A stretch of DNA of 63,560 bases from NCBI GenBank assembly GCA_003278165.1, contig QCGU01000004.1, forward strand, positions 1 to 63,560. The letters are read 5' to 3'. Below, piece after piece: positions 31,566 through 40,897 of this stretch. The notes under the pieces are model-generated. The model worked only from the letters and a program-made list of their open reading frames with translations, was not told the DNA's origin and did not search any database. Position numbers and translations under genes: made by a program. The stretch is from Pelagibacteraceae bacterium AG-390-A02 (lineage in GTDB: Bacteria; Pseudomonadota; Alphaproteobacteria; Pelagibacterales; Pelagibacteraceae). Each line of letters begins with the position of its first letter. The first letter of the stretch is position 1.

Positions 31566-31865
31566 ATGACAATAAATTTAACTAGAAAAGATTTGGTTAA
31601 TTTAGTTTACATGCAACTAGGTTTTTCTAAACAGATTTCGGAAAACTTAATTGATGATTTTTTATCTACAATTGTTTCTAATATTAAATCTGAGAAAAAA
31701 CTTAAATTATCTAAATTTGGAACCTTTTCCATAAGACAAAAAAAAAGTAGAATTGGCAGAAATCCAAAAACTAAGGAAACTAAAGTAATATCTAGTAGGG
31801 ATGTCGTTTTATTTAAACCTTCCAAAGAATTTAAAGAGTTTATAAATCTGAAAGATTATGGATAA
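31566..31865 (+). CDS. ihfA: Integration host factor alpha / HU family DNA-binding protein
   Basis: KLSKFGTFSIRQKKSRIGRNPKTKE. Confidence 0.9.
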   Translation: MTINLTRKDLVNLVYMQLGFSKQISENLIDDFLSTIVSNIKSEKKLKLSKFGTFSIRQKKSRIGRNPKTKETKVISSRDVVLFKPSKEFKEFINLKDYG

Positions 31866-32220
31866 AGCTGATCAAGCTTACAAAACTATTGGTGAGGTTG
31901 CTAAAATTTTAGACCTTAAAGTTAATAAGAAGGGCTCTTTACCTACACATATAATAAGATTTTGGGAAACACAGTTTAAACAACTCAAGCCAAAAATTCT
32001 TAATTCCAATAGAAGATATTATGATGAAAAAAATATTGATCTTCTTAAGAAGATCAAATTTTTGCTTAAAGATCAAGGGATGACAATTAATGGAGTTAAA
32101 AAGATCCTTGATAATGAAGATACTTTAAAGCTTGACGAAATTGCAGATAAATCTATAAAAGCTGAAAAATTAAAAAACAAGTTAATTAAAATATCAAATA
32201 TTTTAAAAACATTAAAATAG
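31858..32220 (+). CDS. MerR family transcriptional regulator
   Basis: KTIGEVAKILDL...IRFWETQFKQLKP...NRRYYDEKNIDLLKKIK. Confidence 0.9.
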   Translation: MDKADQAYKTIGEVAKILDLKVNKKGSLPTHIIRFWETQFKQLKPKILNSNRRYYDEKNIDLLKKIKFLLKDQGMTINGVKKILDNEDTLKLDEIADKSIKAEKLKNKLIKISNILKTLK

Positions 32221-32412
32221 ATGGCAAAAAAAACACACGTAAAAGTTAGAATGGTACCTGAAGCTAAACCAGATAGTCCTTTCTTTTATTATGTAAAAAA
32301 ACCAGCAGGTGGTGAGAAAGCGAAAGTGAAATTATCTGCAAAAAAATATAACCCTGATACTAGAAAACACGAAATGTTTGTGGAGAAAAAGCTTCCACCT
32401 CATAGTAAGTAA
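32221..32412 (+). CDS. rpmG: 50S ribosomal protein L33-like
   Basis: MAKKTHVKVRMVPEA...FFYYVKKPAGG...KLSAKKYNPDTRKHEMFVEKKLP. Confidence 0.75.
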   Translation: MAKKTHVKVRMVPEAKPDSPFFYYVKKPAGGEKAKVKLSAKKYNPDTRKHEMFVEKKLPPHSK

Positions 32413-32413
32413 A

Positions 32414-32704
32414 TTATTTTTTTTTAAAATTTCTTATTTCGTAATCAATATAAGACCAAATCATATTTTTCCAAATACGATTAGTTATCTTTGGATCTAT
32501 GCCTTGTTTTAAAGATTTTGCTTTAATTTTTTTTAATATAAAATTAATTCTTTTCTTATCTACGATTTCTTTTTTAAATTCTTTAAGCTTTAAAACTTCT
32601 TCAACTAGTTTTGTTCTATATTTTATAAGAGATAATAGTTTATTGTCTAATTTATCTAGCTTAATTCTTATTAAATCTAGTTTTTTTTTATTATTTGGCG
32701 ACAT
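32414..32704 (-). CDS. Chorismate mutase (AroQ-type)
   Basis: IRIKLDKLDNKLLSLIKYRTKLVEEVLKLK...KRINFILKKIK. Confidence 0.8.
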   Translation of the reverse strand: MSPNNKKKLDLIRIKLDKLDNKLLSLIKYRTKLVEEVLKLKEFKKEIVDKKRINFILKKIKAKSLKQGIDPKITNRIWKNMIWSYIDYEIRNFKKK

Positions 32705-32747
32705 TTAATTTATTGGAATACTTAATAATTATTATATTTATCTGAGC

Positions 32748-33773
32748 ATGTACAGCGAGAATAATCATTTAAATAATCAACTTAAATTGTGGATGCTCTC
32801 ATTATTAGTTTTAGTTTCTATAATAATATTGGTTGGAGGTTTAACTAGATTAACTGACTCTGGTCTATCAATTACCACATGGGAATTGTTTGTTGGTTTT
32901 TTTCCACCTTTTTCAAATGAAAAATGGTTAGAGTACTTTAGTTTGTATAAAACAATTCCTGAGTACAGCCAACAAAACTACAATATGACTTTAGATGAAT
33001 TTAAAGTAATATTTTGGTGGGAGTGGGGACATAGACAGTTGGGCAGAATAATTGGTTTAGCAGTTTTGCTTCCAATGATTTATTTTTCAATTAAACAAGG
33101 AATTTGGATTATTAAAAAATATGGATTTATTTTTTTATTAGTTTGTTTTCAAGGATTTTTGGGTTGGTACATGGTATCAAGTGGATTAGTTGAAAGAATT
33201 GATGTTAGTCATTATAGACTGGCAATACATTTGCTTACAGCTTTTATAATTTTATCAATAGTATACTGGCAGTTTTTAAAATTATCTTCTTCTGCAAATC
33301 AAACAATTTCTAATGATTTTTTTATTGTAAAAATATTTTTATTTTTATTGTTTTTACAACTAATTATAGGTGCTTTTGTATCTGGTATGGATGCTGGTAA
33401 AATTTATAACACTTGGCCATTGATGGGTGTTAATTATTTTCCGGATGATAGTAGTTTTAAAGATTTTTTAAATTTAAATGTTTTTGATAATCCATCGATT
33501 GTTCAATTTATTCATAGAAATTTAGCATACTTAATTGTTGTCTTTTATGCCTTAATTCTCTTGAAGGTGATTAATTCTGGAAACAAAAAATTATATAAAC
33601 CTATTACCTTAATTGGTTTGACTTTAGTATTTCAAATTTTTCTTGGTGTGATAACTATTTTATCTGGAGTAAAAATGTTATTCGCATCTTTACACCAGAT
33701 AAATTCTATTTTGATAATACTTTCAACTTTGTATTTTATATTTATTTCTCAATATAAAAGAGAGATTAATTAG
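32748..33773 (+). CDS. ctaA: Heme A synthase (COX15/CtaA)
   Basis: GGLTRLTDSGLSITTWE...EFKVIFWWEWGHRQLGR...QFIHRNLAYLI. Confidence 0.93.
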   Translation: MYSENNHLNNQLKLWMLSLLVLVSIIILVGGLTRLTDSGLSITTWELFVGFFPPFSNEKWLEYFSLYKTIPEYSQQNYNMTLDEFKVIFWWEWGHRQLGRIIGLAVLLPMIYFSIKQGIWIIKKYGFIFLLVCFQGFLGWYMVSSGLVERIDVSHYRLAIHLLTAFIILSIVYWQFLKLSSSANQTISNDFFIVKIFLFLLFLQLIIGAFVSGMDAGKIYNTWPLMGVNYFPDDSSFKDFLNLNVFDNPSIVQFIHRNLAYLIVVFYALILLKVINSGNKKLYKPITLIGLTLVFQIFLGVITILSGVKMLFASLHQINSILIILSTLYFIFISQYKREIN

Positions 33774-33800
33774 TTTCTATTTGTAGACATATAAATAAAA

Positions 33801-35129
33801 TTAACTAACCGCTTTTAAATTACCTTTTGATGATTTGTCTAAAGCTTGATCTAAATCGTCAATGATATCATCAATATGTTCTAAACCAATACAAAGTCTA
33901 ACATAACCAGGAGTTACACCAGAGGCAGCTAATTCATCCTCATTTAATTGACTATGTGTGGTTGTTGCAGGATGAATTGCCAAACTTCTAGCATCACCTA
34001 TATTTGCAACGTGGTAGAACATTTTTAAAGCTTCAATGAACTTTTTACCAGCTTCAATACCACCAGCTAATTCAATACCAACCAAAGCACCATTACCATT
34101 TTTTAGATATTTTTCTGCTCGACTTGATATCTCTTCACTATGTTCAGTAGCATATATTACTCTCTCAACAGCTTTATGATTTTTTAAGTAATCAACTACT
34201 TTTGCAGCATTATCGCAATGTTGTTTCATTCTTAAAGCTACAGTTTCAAGCCCTTGTATAACACCAAATGCATTATCTGGAGAAAGTGCTGATCCCAAAT
34301 CTCTTAACAAGGTTACTCTTGCCCTTACTGCAAAAGCAACATTTGCTCCTGTTAATTCAGGCACAGCTTTACCCCATACAACTCCTCCATAACTTGCATC
34401 AGGTTCATTAAATAGTGGTTGTCTTTTTGGATCTGCTGTCCAATCAAAATTACCACCATCGATTAGCGCACCTCCAACTACTGTTCCATGACCTGCTATA
34501 TATTTTGTTAAAGAATAAACGACTACAGCAGCACCATGTTCAATTGGTTTACAAATTACTGGTGCAGCAGTGTTATCTAAAATTAAAGGAATGTTATATT
34601 TTCTACCTATATCTGACACTTCTTTAATTGGAAAAACTCTTAAATATGGATTTGGTAAAGTCTCTCCATAAAAAGCTCTTGTTTTATCATCTACAGCTTT
34701 TTCAAAGTTTTTTGGATCAGAAGGATCTGCAAATCTTACTTCTATACCAAGCTTACTTAAAGTATGTGTAAACAAAGAAACTGTTCCACCGTAAAGATCT
34801 GTAGAACTAACAATATTGTCTCCAGCTTGTGCAACGTTTAATATTGCAAAAGTAGACGCAGTTTGTCCAGATGCTACAGTTAAACTTGCAAGACCACCTT
34901 CAAGAGCGGCGATTCTTTTTTCCAACACATCATTTGTTGGATTCATTATTCGTGTATAGATATTTCCAAACTCTTTTAACGCAAATAAATTAGCTGCATG
35001 CTCAGTGTTATTAAATTGATAGGAGGTAGTTCTATAAATAGGAACTGCTACTGAATTTGTAGCTGGATCACTTCTATAATCTCCACCATGTATCGCAATA
35101 GTTTCTGGGTTGTTTCTTTTTGCACTCAT
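33801..35129 (-). CDS. metY: O-acetylhomoserine sulfhydrylase / aminocarboxypropyltransferase
   Basis: PETIAIHGGDYRSDPATNSVAVPIYRTTSYQF...VVYSLTKYIAGHGTVVGGALIDGG. Confidence 0.95.
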   Translation of the reverse strand: MSAKRNNPETIAIHGGDYRSDPATNSVAVPIYRTTSYQFNNTEHAANLFALKEFGNIYTRIMNPTNDVLEKRIAALEGGLASLTVASGQTASTFAILNVAQAGDNIVSSTDLYGGTVSLFTHTLSKLGIEVRFADPSDPKNFEKAVDDKTRAFYGETLPNPYLRVFPIKEVSDIGRKYNIPLILDNTAAPVICKPIEHGAAVVVYSLTKYIAGHGTVVGGALIDGGNFDWTADPKRQPLFNEPDASYGGVVWGKAVPELTGANVAFAVRARVTLLRDLGSALSPDNAFGVIQGLETVALRMKQHCDNAAKVVDYLKNHKAVERVIYATEHSEEISSRAEKYLKNGNGALVGIELAGGIEAGKKFIEALKMFYHVANIGDARSLAIHPATTTHSQLNEDELAASGVTPGYVRLCIGLEHIDDIIDDLDQALDKSSKGNLKAVS

Positions 35130-35130
35130 T

Positions 35131-35197
35131 TTACTCCTTTTTTAGTGCTTTTGCTTTATGCAAGGCGCACAATACAGTTCAAATGCCTACCGATTTT
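35131..35197 (-). promoter_or_regulatory. SAM-V-like riboswitch overlapping the metY ribosome-binding site
   Basis: Transcript reads GGUAGGCAUUUGAACUGUAUUGUGCGCCUUGCAUAAAGCAAAAGCACUAAAAAAGGAGUAAA-AUG; resembles the SAM-V class from marine bacteria, SD AAGGAG in its 3' strand. Confidence 0.82.
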
Positions 35198-35211
35198 AAA
35201 TTTTATGATAA

Positions 35212-35258
35212 TTCCTTTTTAGCAGTTTTATGCCCGCAATAGGATCAAATCGGCAAGT
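35212..35258 (-). promoter_or_regulatory. SAM-II-like riboswitch upstream of the SAM-V-like element
   Basis: Transcript reads CUUGCCGAUUUGAUCCUAUUGCGGGCAUAAAACUGCUAAAAAGGAA, matching the SAM-II pattern GAUUU-A-CC-AUUGC...GCUAAAAAGG. Confidence 0.82.
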
Positions 35259-35301
35259 AATTTCTAGCATATAAGTTATGTTTTACAAGCTAAATATAAA
35301 A

Positions 35302-35329
35302 TTGACTTTGAATAATTTAATAGTATTAA
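35302..35329 (+). promoter_or_regulatory. Predicted sigma70-type promoter for rplM-rpsI (TTGACT-16 nt-TATTAA)
   Basis: -35 TTGACT 35302-35307, -10 TATTAA 35324-35329, 10 nt before the rplM ATG. Confidence 0.55.
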
Positions 35330-35339
35330 TCCTCGCACA

Positions 35340-35798
35340 ATGACAAAATTCACAAAAAAAGATCAAGTTACATCATCTTGGTACGAGATAGACGCAAAAA
35401 ATGCAGTTGTTGGAAGATTAGCCGCTGTTGTATCTAATATAATTAGAGGAAAAAACAAGACTACATACACACCACATATGGATGATGGTGATTTTGTTGT
35501 AGTAAAAAATATCGAACAAGCAAAATTTACTGGTAAGAAATTTCAAAATAAAAAGTACTATAGACACACAGGTCATCCTGGTGGAATAAAAGTTACAACA
35601 CCAGAAAAACTTCATGAAAAGAAACCTGGAGAAACTTTAAAGATGGCTGTTAAAAGAATGTTGCCAGGTGGAGTTTTAGGTAGAAAACAATTAACAAAAC
35701 TAAAAATTTACTCTGGAAGTGAGCATCCTCATGCTGCACAAAATCCAAAAGTTATAGAGCTAGATAAATTAAACAATAAAAACATTGCAAGAAATTAA
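35340..35798 (+). CDS. rplM: 50S ribosomal protein L13
   Basis: SSWYEIDAKNAVVGRLAAVVSNIIRGKNKTTYTPHMDDGDFVVVKN. Confidence 0.96.
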   Translation: MTKFTKKDQVTSSWYEIDAKNAVVGRLAAVVSNIIRGKNKTTYTPHMDDGDFVVVKNIEQAKFTGKKFQNKKYYRHTGHPGGIKVTTPEKLHEKKPGETLKMAVKRMLPGGVLGRKQLTKLKIYSGSEHPHAAQNPKVIELDKLNNKNIARN

Positions 35799-35799
35799 T

Positions 35800-36237
35800 A
35801 TGGAAAATGTACAACCAAATACAAAAACTCCTAAACTAAAGTTAGATTTTAAAGATAGCAAGTACGCGACTGGTAGAAGAAAAACTTCTATAGCTAAAGT
35901 TTGGTTAAAAAAAGGTTCTGGAAAAATCTATGTAAACGGTAAATTATATAATGAGTATTTTGCTGATGAAATTCATAAAATGCAAATTACAAGACCGTTT
36001 GAAATTATAAATCAAGCTACTGATTACGATGTAAGATGTAGCGTAAAAGGTGGCGGACCAACAGGTCAGGCCGGAGCAATGGTTCATGGTATATCCAAAG
36101 CTTTAGTTCTTTTTGACGAAAATTTAAAAACAACATTGAAAACTGAGAAACTTACAACCAGAGACTCAAGAGCTGTTGAGCGAAAAAAACCTGGTAGAAG
36201 AAAAGCTAGAAGAAGCTTTCAGTTTTCTAAAAGATAA
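35800..36237 (+). CDS. rpsI: 30S ribosomal protein S9 (start at internal ATG)
   Basis: YATGRRKTSIAKVWLKKGSGKIYVNG...DSRAVERKKPGRRKARRSFQFSKR. Confidence 0.95.
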   Translation: MENVQPNTKTPKLKLDFKDSKYATGRRKTSIAKVWLKKGSGKIYVNGKLYNEYFADEIHKMQITRPFEIINQATDYDVRCSVKGGGPTGQAGAMVHGISKALVLFDENLKTTLKTEKLTTRDSRAVERKKPGRRKARRSFQFSKR

Positions 36238-36259
36238 TTTTTTTTTCAATTTAAACTGT

Positions 36260-36265
36260 TATAAT
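36260..36265 (+). promoter_or_regulatory. TATAAT -10 element (TGTTATAAT) 6 nt before the argC ATG
   Basis: ctgTTATAATaaaaaaATG. Confidence 0.55.
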
Positions 36266-36271
36266 AAAAAA

Positions 36272-37291
36272 ATGCCTAAGCTTAATGCATTAGTTGCTGG
36301 ATCTACTGGATATATTGGTGTTCAATTAATCAAGTTATTAATTAAACACAAATATATTAATATTAAATATTTATGTGGAAATTCATCTGTTGGAAAAAAT
36401 ATTTCTTATTATGACAAATCTTTATCAAAAAAAAAATTACCAAAAATTGTTAAATTTAATCAAAAATTGTTAAATGGTGTTGATGTTGTTTTCACAGCTT
36501 TACCAAACGGTGAAGCTCAAGATATAGCAAAAAAACTTAATCATAATATTATTCTAATTGATTTAGCAGCAGATTTTAGATTAGAAAAAGTTAATGATTA
36601 TTTAAAATGGTATAAACAAAAACATCGAGCTCCAAAATTACAGAAGAAAAGCATTTATTGTTTACCCGAAATAAATCGTAGTGAATTAGAAAATCATAAT
36701 ATAATTTCATGTCCAGGATGTTACCCAACATCAATATTATTGCCTCTAGTTCCTTTGTTTAAAAAAAAATTAGTTAAATTAGATAATATAATTGTTGATT
36801 CAAAATCTGGTTATTCTGGTGCCGGTAGAGGAGTTCATAAAAAATATAAAGATAAGAATTTATACGAGTCTTTAAGTGCTTATGGTGTTGGTTTTCATAG
36901 ACATAATTCTGAAATACATCAATTTTTAAGAAAATTTACTAATAAAAATTTTCAATTTAGTTTTACTCCACATTTGTCTCCAATGTTTAGAGGTATATTA
37001 AGTACTATTTATTTAGATTTAGAGAAAAATGTTAATCAATCAAAAATCATCAAAACGCTTAAGAAGTCTTATAAGGGAGAAAATTTTGTTAAAATATTAG
37101 ACTCTGATAAACTGTTAAGCACAAATGATGTTATTAATACAAACAATTGCTTTATTACAGTGTGTAAAACAAAATATAAAAACAAAATAATCATTATTTC
37201 AGCAATAGATAATTTAATCAAAGGTGGAGCAGGTCAGGCTGTTCAAAATTTAAATAATAAATTTAATTTTCCCGAAAAAACTGCTTTATAA
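36272..37291 (+). CDS. argC: N-acetyl-gamma-glutamyl-phosphate reductase (start at ATG 36272)
   Basis: LNALVAGSTGYIGVQLIKLL...ISCPGCYPTSILLPL...SGYSGAGRG. Confidence 0.93.
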   Translation: MPKLNALVAGSTGYIGVQLIKLLIKHKYINIKYLCGNSSVGKNISYYDKSLSKKKLPKIVKFNQKLLNGVDVVFTALPNGEAQDIAKKLNHNIILIDLAADFRLEKVNDYLKWYKQKHRAPKLQKKSIYCLPEINRSELENHNIISCPGCYPTSILLPLVPLFKKKLVKLDNIIVDSKSGYSGAGRGVHKKYKDKNLYESLSAYGVGFHRHNSEIHQFLRKFTNKNFQFSFTPHLSPMFRGILSTIYLDLEKNVNQSKIIKTLKKSYKGENFVKILDSDKLLSTNDVINTNNCFITVCKTKYKNKIIIISAIDNLIKGGAGQAVQNLNNKFNFPEKTAL

Positions 37292-37515
37292 TGAAATATT
37301 TGTTAATTATTTTTCTACTTTTTTTAAGTAATTGCTCTTTAAATAAAGATTCTCAATATTGGACAGAACATCCTGTTGAAAATAAAAAAAATCAAAAAAA
37401 AATAAATGAAATACTTAAAAAGTCTGACGATATAACAAAAATGACATTGGAAGAATATGAGATTTATATAGATGACTATACTAAAAAAAGTAAATATCCA
37501 GATATAAGTAAATGA
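37291..37515 (+). CDS. Small predicted lipoprotein of unknown function
   Basis: N-terminal signal with lipobox LSNC (MKYLLIIFLLFLSNCSLNK); overlaps both neighbours. Confidence 0.65.
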   Translation: MKYLLIIFLLFLSNCSLNKDSQYWTEHPVENKKNQKKINEILKKSDDITKMTLEEYEIYIDDYTKKSKYPDISK

Positions 37516-38804
37516 ATAAAATAGTAAATGTTGCAGTTGTTGGACTTGGTCAAGTTGGTAATTATTTAAATAATGAGCTGAATACTAAAAAAAAGGATAT
37601 TGAACTTAAAACAGGTAAAAGAGTTAACGTAGTAGCTATTTCTGCAAAAAATATAAATAAAAAAAGAAAATATAAAATTAATAGAAAAATTTTTTACAAA
37701 AACCCATTTGAAATTTTTAAGAATGAAAAAGTTGATATATTATTTGAAGTTATTGGACAATCTGATGGGGTTTCAAAAAAATTAGTTGAAACCGCTTTGA
37801 AAAATAAAATTCATGTAATTACTCCAAACAAAGCTTTAATTTCAAAACATGGAAACAATTTAGCTAAACTAGCTGAAAAAAATAATGTTAATTTAGAATT
37901 CGAAGCATCAGTTGCTGGTGGAATACCGATATTGAGATCTATTAAAGAAGGATTAGCTACTAATAAATTATCAAAAGTTTATGGAATTTTAAATGGTACT
38001 TCAAATTATATTTTATCAGAGATGGAAAATTCTGAGCAAAATTTTGCTGATGTTTTGAAAAAAGCTCAACTTCTTGGATATGCCGAACCTGGAAATCCAA
38101 AATTAGATTTAAATGGTTTTGATGCTTTTGCAAAAGTGAGAATTTTGTCTGCTTTGGCTTTTAATAGCAAAATATCAAATAAAAAATGTTTAATGGAAGG
38201 AATAGAAAAGATTGATTTAAAAGATATTAAAATTGCAAATCAATTAGATTTAAGAATTAAATTATTAGGTATTTCAGAACTTAAAAATAATCAACTTTTT
38301 GAAACTGTTCATCCATGTCTTGTAAGTAAAAAATCATATATCGGTAATGTAAATGGAGTTATGAATGCAGTGATCCTTAATGGTAAGCCTGTAGGTGAAA
38401 GTGTATTGCAAGGGGAGGGTGCTGGACCAGGTCCTACTTCTTCTTCATTATTATCTGACTTATTATCTATTTTAAGAGGAAACATTAAAAAACCATTTGG
38501 TGTAAGTGTAAATAAATTAAAAACTTTAAAAACTTATAACGTTAACAATTATGTTAATTCTTTATATTTAAGATTTGAAGTTAAAGATAGACCGGGTGTT
38601 TTATCTCAAATAACTAATCGTTTAGCAAAATATAAAATTTCTGTAAAAAGATTAATTCAAACTCCAGATAAAAAAAATAATAAAGCTACAATAGTAATAG
38701 TTACTCACAAAACTACAGAATTAAATTGTAATAGCTGTTTATCTATATTTAAAAAAAATAATAATATCTTAAAATCACCTACGTTAATTAGATTGCTTGA
38801 TTAA
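37512..38804 (+). CDS. hom: Homoserine dehydrogenase with C-terminal ACT domain
   Basis: VAVVGLGQVGNYL...VITPNKALISKHG...VAGGIPILRSIKEGLATN...GTSNYIL. Confidence 0.95.
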   Translation: MNKIVNVAVVGLGQVGNYLNNELNTKKKDIELKTGKRVNVVAISAKNINKKRKYKINRKIFYKNPFEIFKNEKVDILFEVIGQSDGVSKKLVETALKNKIHVITPNKALISKHGNNLAKLAEKNNVNLEFEASVAGGIPILRSIKEGLATNKLSKVYGILNGTSNYILSEMENSEQNFADVLKKAQLLGYAEPGNPKLDLNGFDAFAKVRILSALAFNSKISNKKCLMEGIEKIDLKDIKIANQLDLRIKLLGISELKNNQLFETVHPCLVSKKSYIGNVNGVMNAVILNGKPVGESVLQGEGAGPGPTSSSLLSDLLSILRGNIKKPFGVSVNKLKTLKTYNVNNYVNSLYLRFEVKDRPGVLSQITNRLAKYKISVKRLIQTPDKKNNKATIVIVTHKTTELNCNSCLSIFKKNNNILKSPTLIRLLD

Positions 38805-39703
38805 TGGAAATCTATTTAAAACTTTTTGAAGTTTTATTTCCAGTATTCCTAATAGTAGGTCTTGGATATCATTTAGGAAAAAAAAATCCAAATTTTGATA
38901 CATCATTTATAACAACATACGCTGGTAATTTTGGGACACCGGCATTAGTAATTTTTGCAATTACAGCAGGTGGAGTAACTTTTGAGTTATTTAGTGAATA
39001 TTTTGGTTACGCAATTATCTTATTAACATTATTTGGTATTGTAGGTTTAATTTTTCTTTTACTTATGAAGAAGGATTATATCCGTGAGCTACCAACTTTT
39101 ATTTTACCAAATACCGGAAATATGGGTATTCCAATATGTTTATTTGCTTATGGAGAACTAGGTATGGGTATAGCAGCAGCAATATCATCCTTAATTGTTT
39201 TGCTCCATTTTACTTTAAATATTTTTTTAGCAAAACGAGCTTTTGATTTTAAAACAATATTAAAAAGTCCATCATTTTATGCAATTTTAATAACAGTACT
39301 CTTTTTGTATTTTGAAATTCCATTTCCTCAATTTGTATTAAATACTGTAATGCTTTTAGCTTATGGAATGATTGTAATGATCCTTATGTCGCTAGGTGTT
39401 GCTCTTACACAAATGAAAGTATTTTCTTTTAAAGATGCACTAATAACTTCTTTTGGAAGAGTAATATTAGGTCCTATTATAGGATTTGCTGTTATAAAAT
39501 TTTTTAATTTATCAGGTATACCAGCTGGTGTTCTGTTAATTCAGTCTTGTATGCCTAGTGCAATTTTGTGTTATTTGATTGCGCACATGTATTCTCCTAA
39601 AGAAATTGTAGATAATATATCTAGCACAATTGTAGTATCTACAATCATGTCCTTGTTCACTATTCCGATTACATTATTCTTTGCTTTAAAATACTTCTAT
39701 TAA
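38804..39703 (+). CDS. AEC (auxin efflux carrier-like) family permease
   Basis: ~10 TM; LPNTGNMGIPICLFAYGE...IQSCMPSAILCYLIA. Confidence 0.85.
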   Translation: MEIYLKLFEVLFPVFLIVGLGYHLGKKNPNFDTSFITTYAGNFGTPALVIFAITAGGVTFELFSEYFGYAIILLTLFGIVGLIFLLLMKKDYIRELPTFILPNTGNMGIPICLFAYGELGMGIAAAISSLIVLLHFTLNIFLAKRAFDFKTILKSPSFYAILITVLFLYFEIPFPQFVLNTVMLLAYGMIVMILMSLGVALTQMKVFSFKDALITSFGRVILGPIIGFAVIKFFNLSGIPAGVLLIQSCMPSAILCYLIAHMYSPKEIVDNISSTIVVSTIMSLFTIPITLFFALKYFY

Positions 39704-39719
39704 GAGATATCCTTCTTTT

Positions 39720-40571
39720 ATGAAGGCTATAATTTTAAATGCATCTGCTTGGATGATTGTTCCTGTAATGGATGCTTTTGCTAAATATTTAAGTTCATCT
39801 ATGGATGTGTTACAGATAACCTGGGCAAGATATTTTTTTACTGTAGTCTTTACATTGTCCCTAATGCTTATCTTTTATAGGCATTCATTAGTTTGGACGA
39901 AAAAACCAGCCCTTCAATTAATTAGAGGATTGATATTTGTTTTTTCTACATACTTATTCTTTTATGCAATATCGGAAATTTCACTTCCTAAAGCCTTAAC
40001 CTTAGCTTTTGTTGCTCCAATTTGTGTTACAGCCTTATCTCCTTTTTTTTTAAATGAGAAAGTAGGGGTAAAGAGGTGGACTGCTGTATCATTAGGTTTT
40101 ATTGGAACTCTAATTGTAATTAGACCTGGTTTTATTGAGCTTAACTTGGCTACTATGGCTGCTTTAGGTAATGGAATTTGCTATGGATTTTATCTTATAA
40201 TCACTAGGAAGCTAAGTACTTCTGATAATCCTCTTTTAACCCTTTTACTATCTGGTTTGATAGGAACTATAATAATTAGCCTATTTATGCCCTCAGTTTG
40301 GGTTAATCCTACGTCAAATCAGTGGATTTTGATGGCTTTAATCGGCTTAATAGCCTCTGTAGCACACCTTTTTCTCATATTATCACTTAAATACGCAGAT
40401 GCCTCTAAACTAGCTCCTTTGGGCTATACAGAGATTATTACAAATATACTTATTAGCTATTATTTCTTTTATGAATTACCTGATAATTGGACTTATTTAG
40501 GTTTATTTATTATTGTTCTGAGTGGTTTATATATTTCTAGAAGAGAATATTTGCTTACTCGTTCTAATTAA
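39720..40571 (+). CDS. DMT (EamA) family transporter
   Basis: Two EamA repeats; MDAFAKYLSSSMDVLQITWARYFF...APICVTALSPFFLNEKVGVKRWTAVSLGFIGTLIVIRPG. Confidence 0.88.
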   Translation: MKAIILNASAWMIVPVMDAFAKYLSSSMDVLQITWARYFFTVVFTLSLMLIFYRHSLVWTKKPALQLIRGLIFVFSTYLFFYAISEISLPKALTLAFVAPICVTALSPFFLNEKVGVKRWTAVSLGFIGTLIVIRPGFIELNLATMAALGNGICYGFYLIITRKLSTSDNPLLTLLLSGLIGTIIISLFMPSVWVNPTSNQWILMALIGLIASVAHLFLILSLKYADASKLAPLGYTEIITNILISYYFFYELPDNWTYLGLFIIVLSGLYISRREYLLTRSN

Positions 40572-40741
40572 TAGTAAATAAATATTTACCAATATATAAT
40601 CTAATACTTTAATAACTATATTTAAATTACTGTAATTATTATATAAATTAATTATATTAATTAATAAAAATTAAATTAAGATTTATTTTATACATGAAAA
40701 TTAAAAATAATAGATACTCTTTTAATTAAACTAAGGCAACA

Positions 40742-40897
40742 ATGGTAAGCTTGAAACAGAAAATAAAGCACTATGCTCAAAAGTGTTTAATACCAATGAT
40801 TTTTTTAGCTAATTATACACAAAATTCAAAATTCTTATTAAACCAAGTGAGTAGGGGGACAAAAATTCATAAAAAATTTTTTGAAATTAGACGCTAA
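40742..40897 (+). CDS. Candidate 51-aa small ORF in a long spacer (speculative)
   Basis: MVSLKQKIKHYAQKCLIPMIFLANYTQNSKFLLNQVSRGTKIHKKFFEIRR*, read directly; AAGG 8 nt upstream; no family recognised. Confidence 0.2.
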   Translation: MVSLKQKIKHYAQKCLIPMIFLANYTQNSKFLLNQVSRGTKIHKKFFEIRR

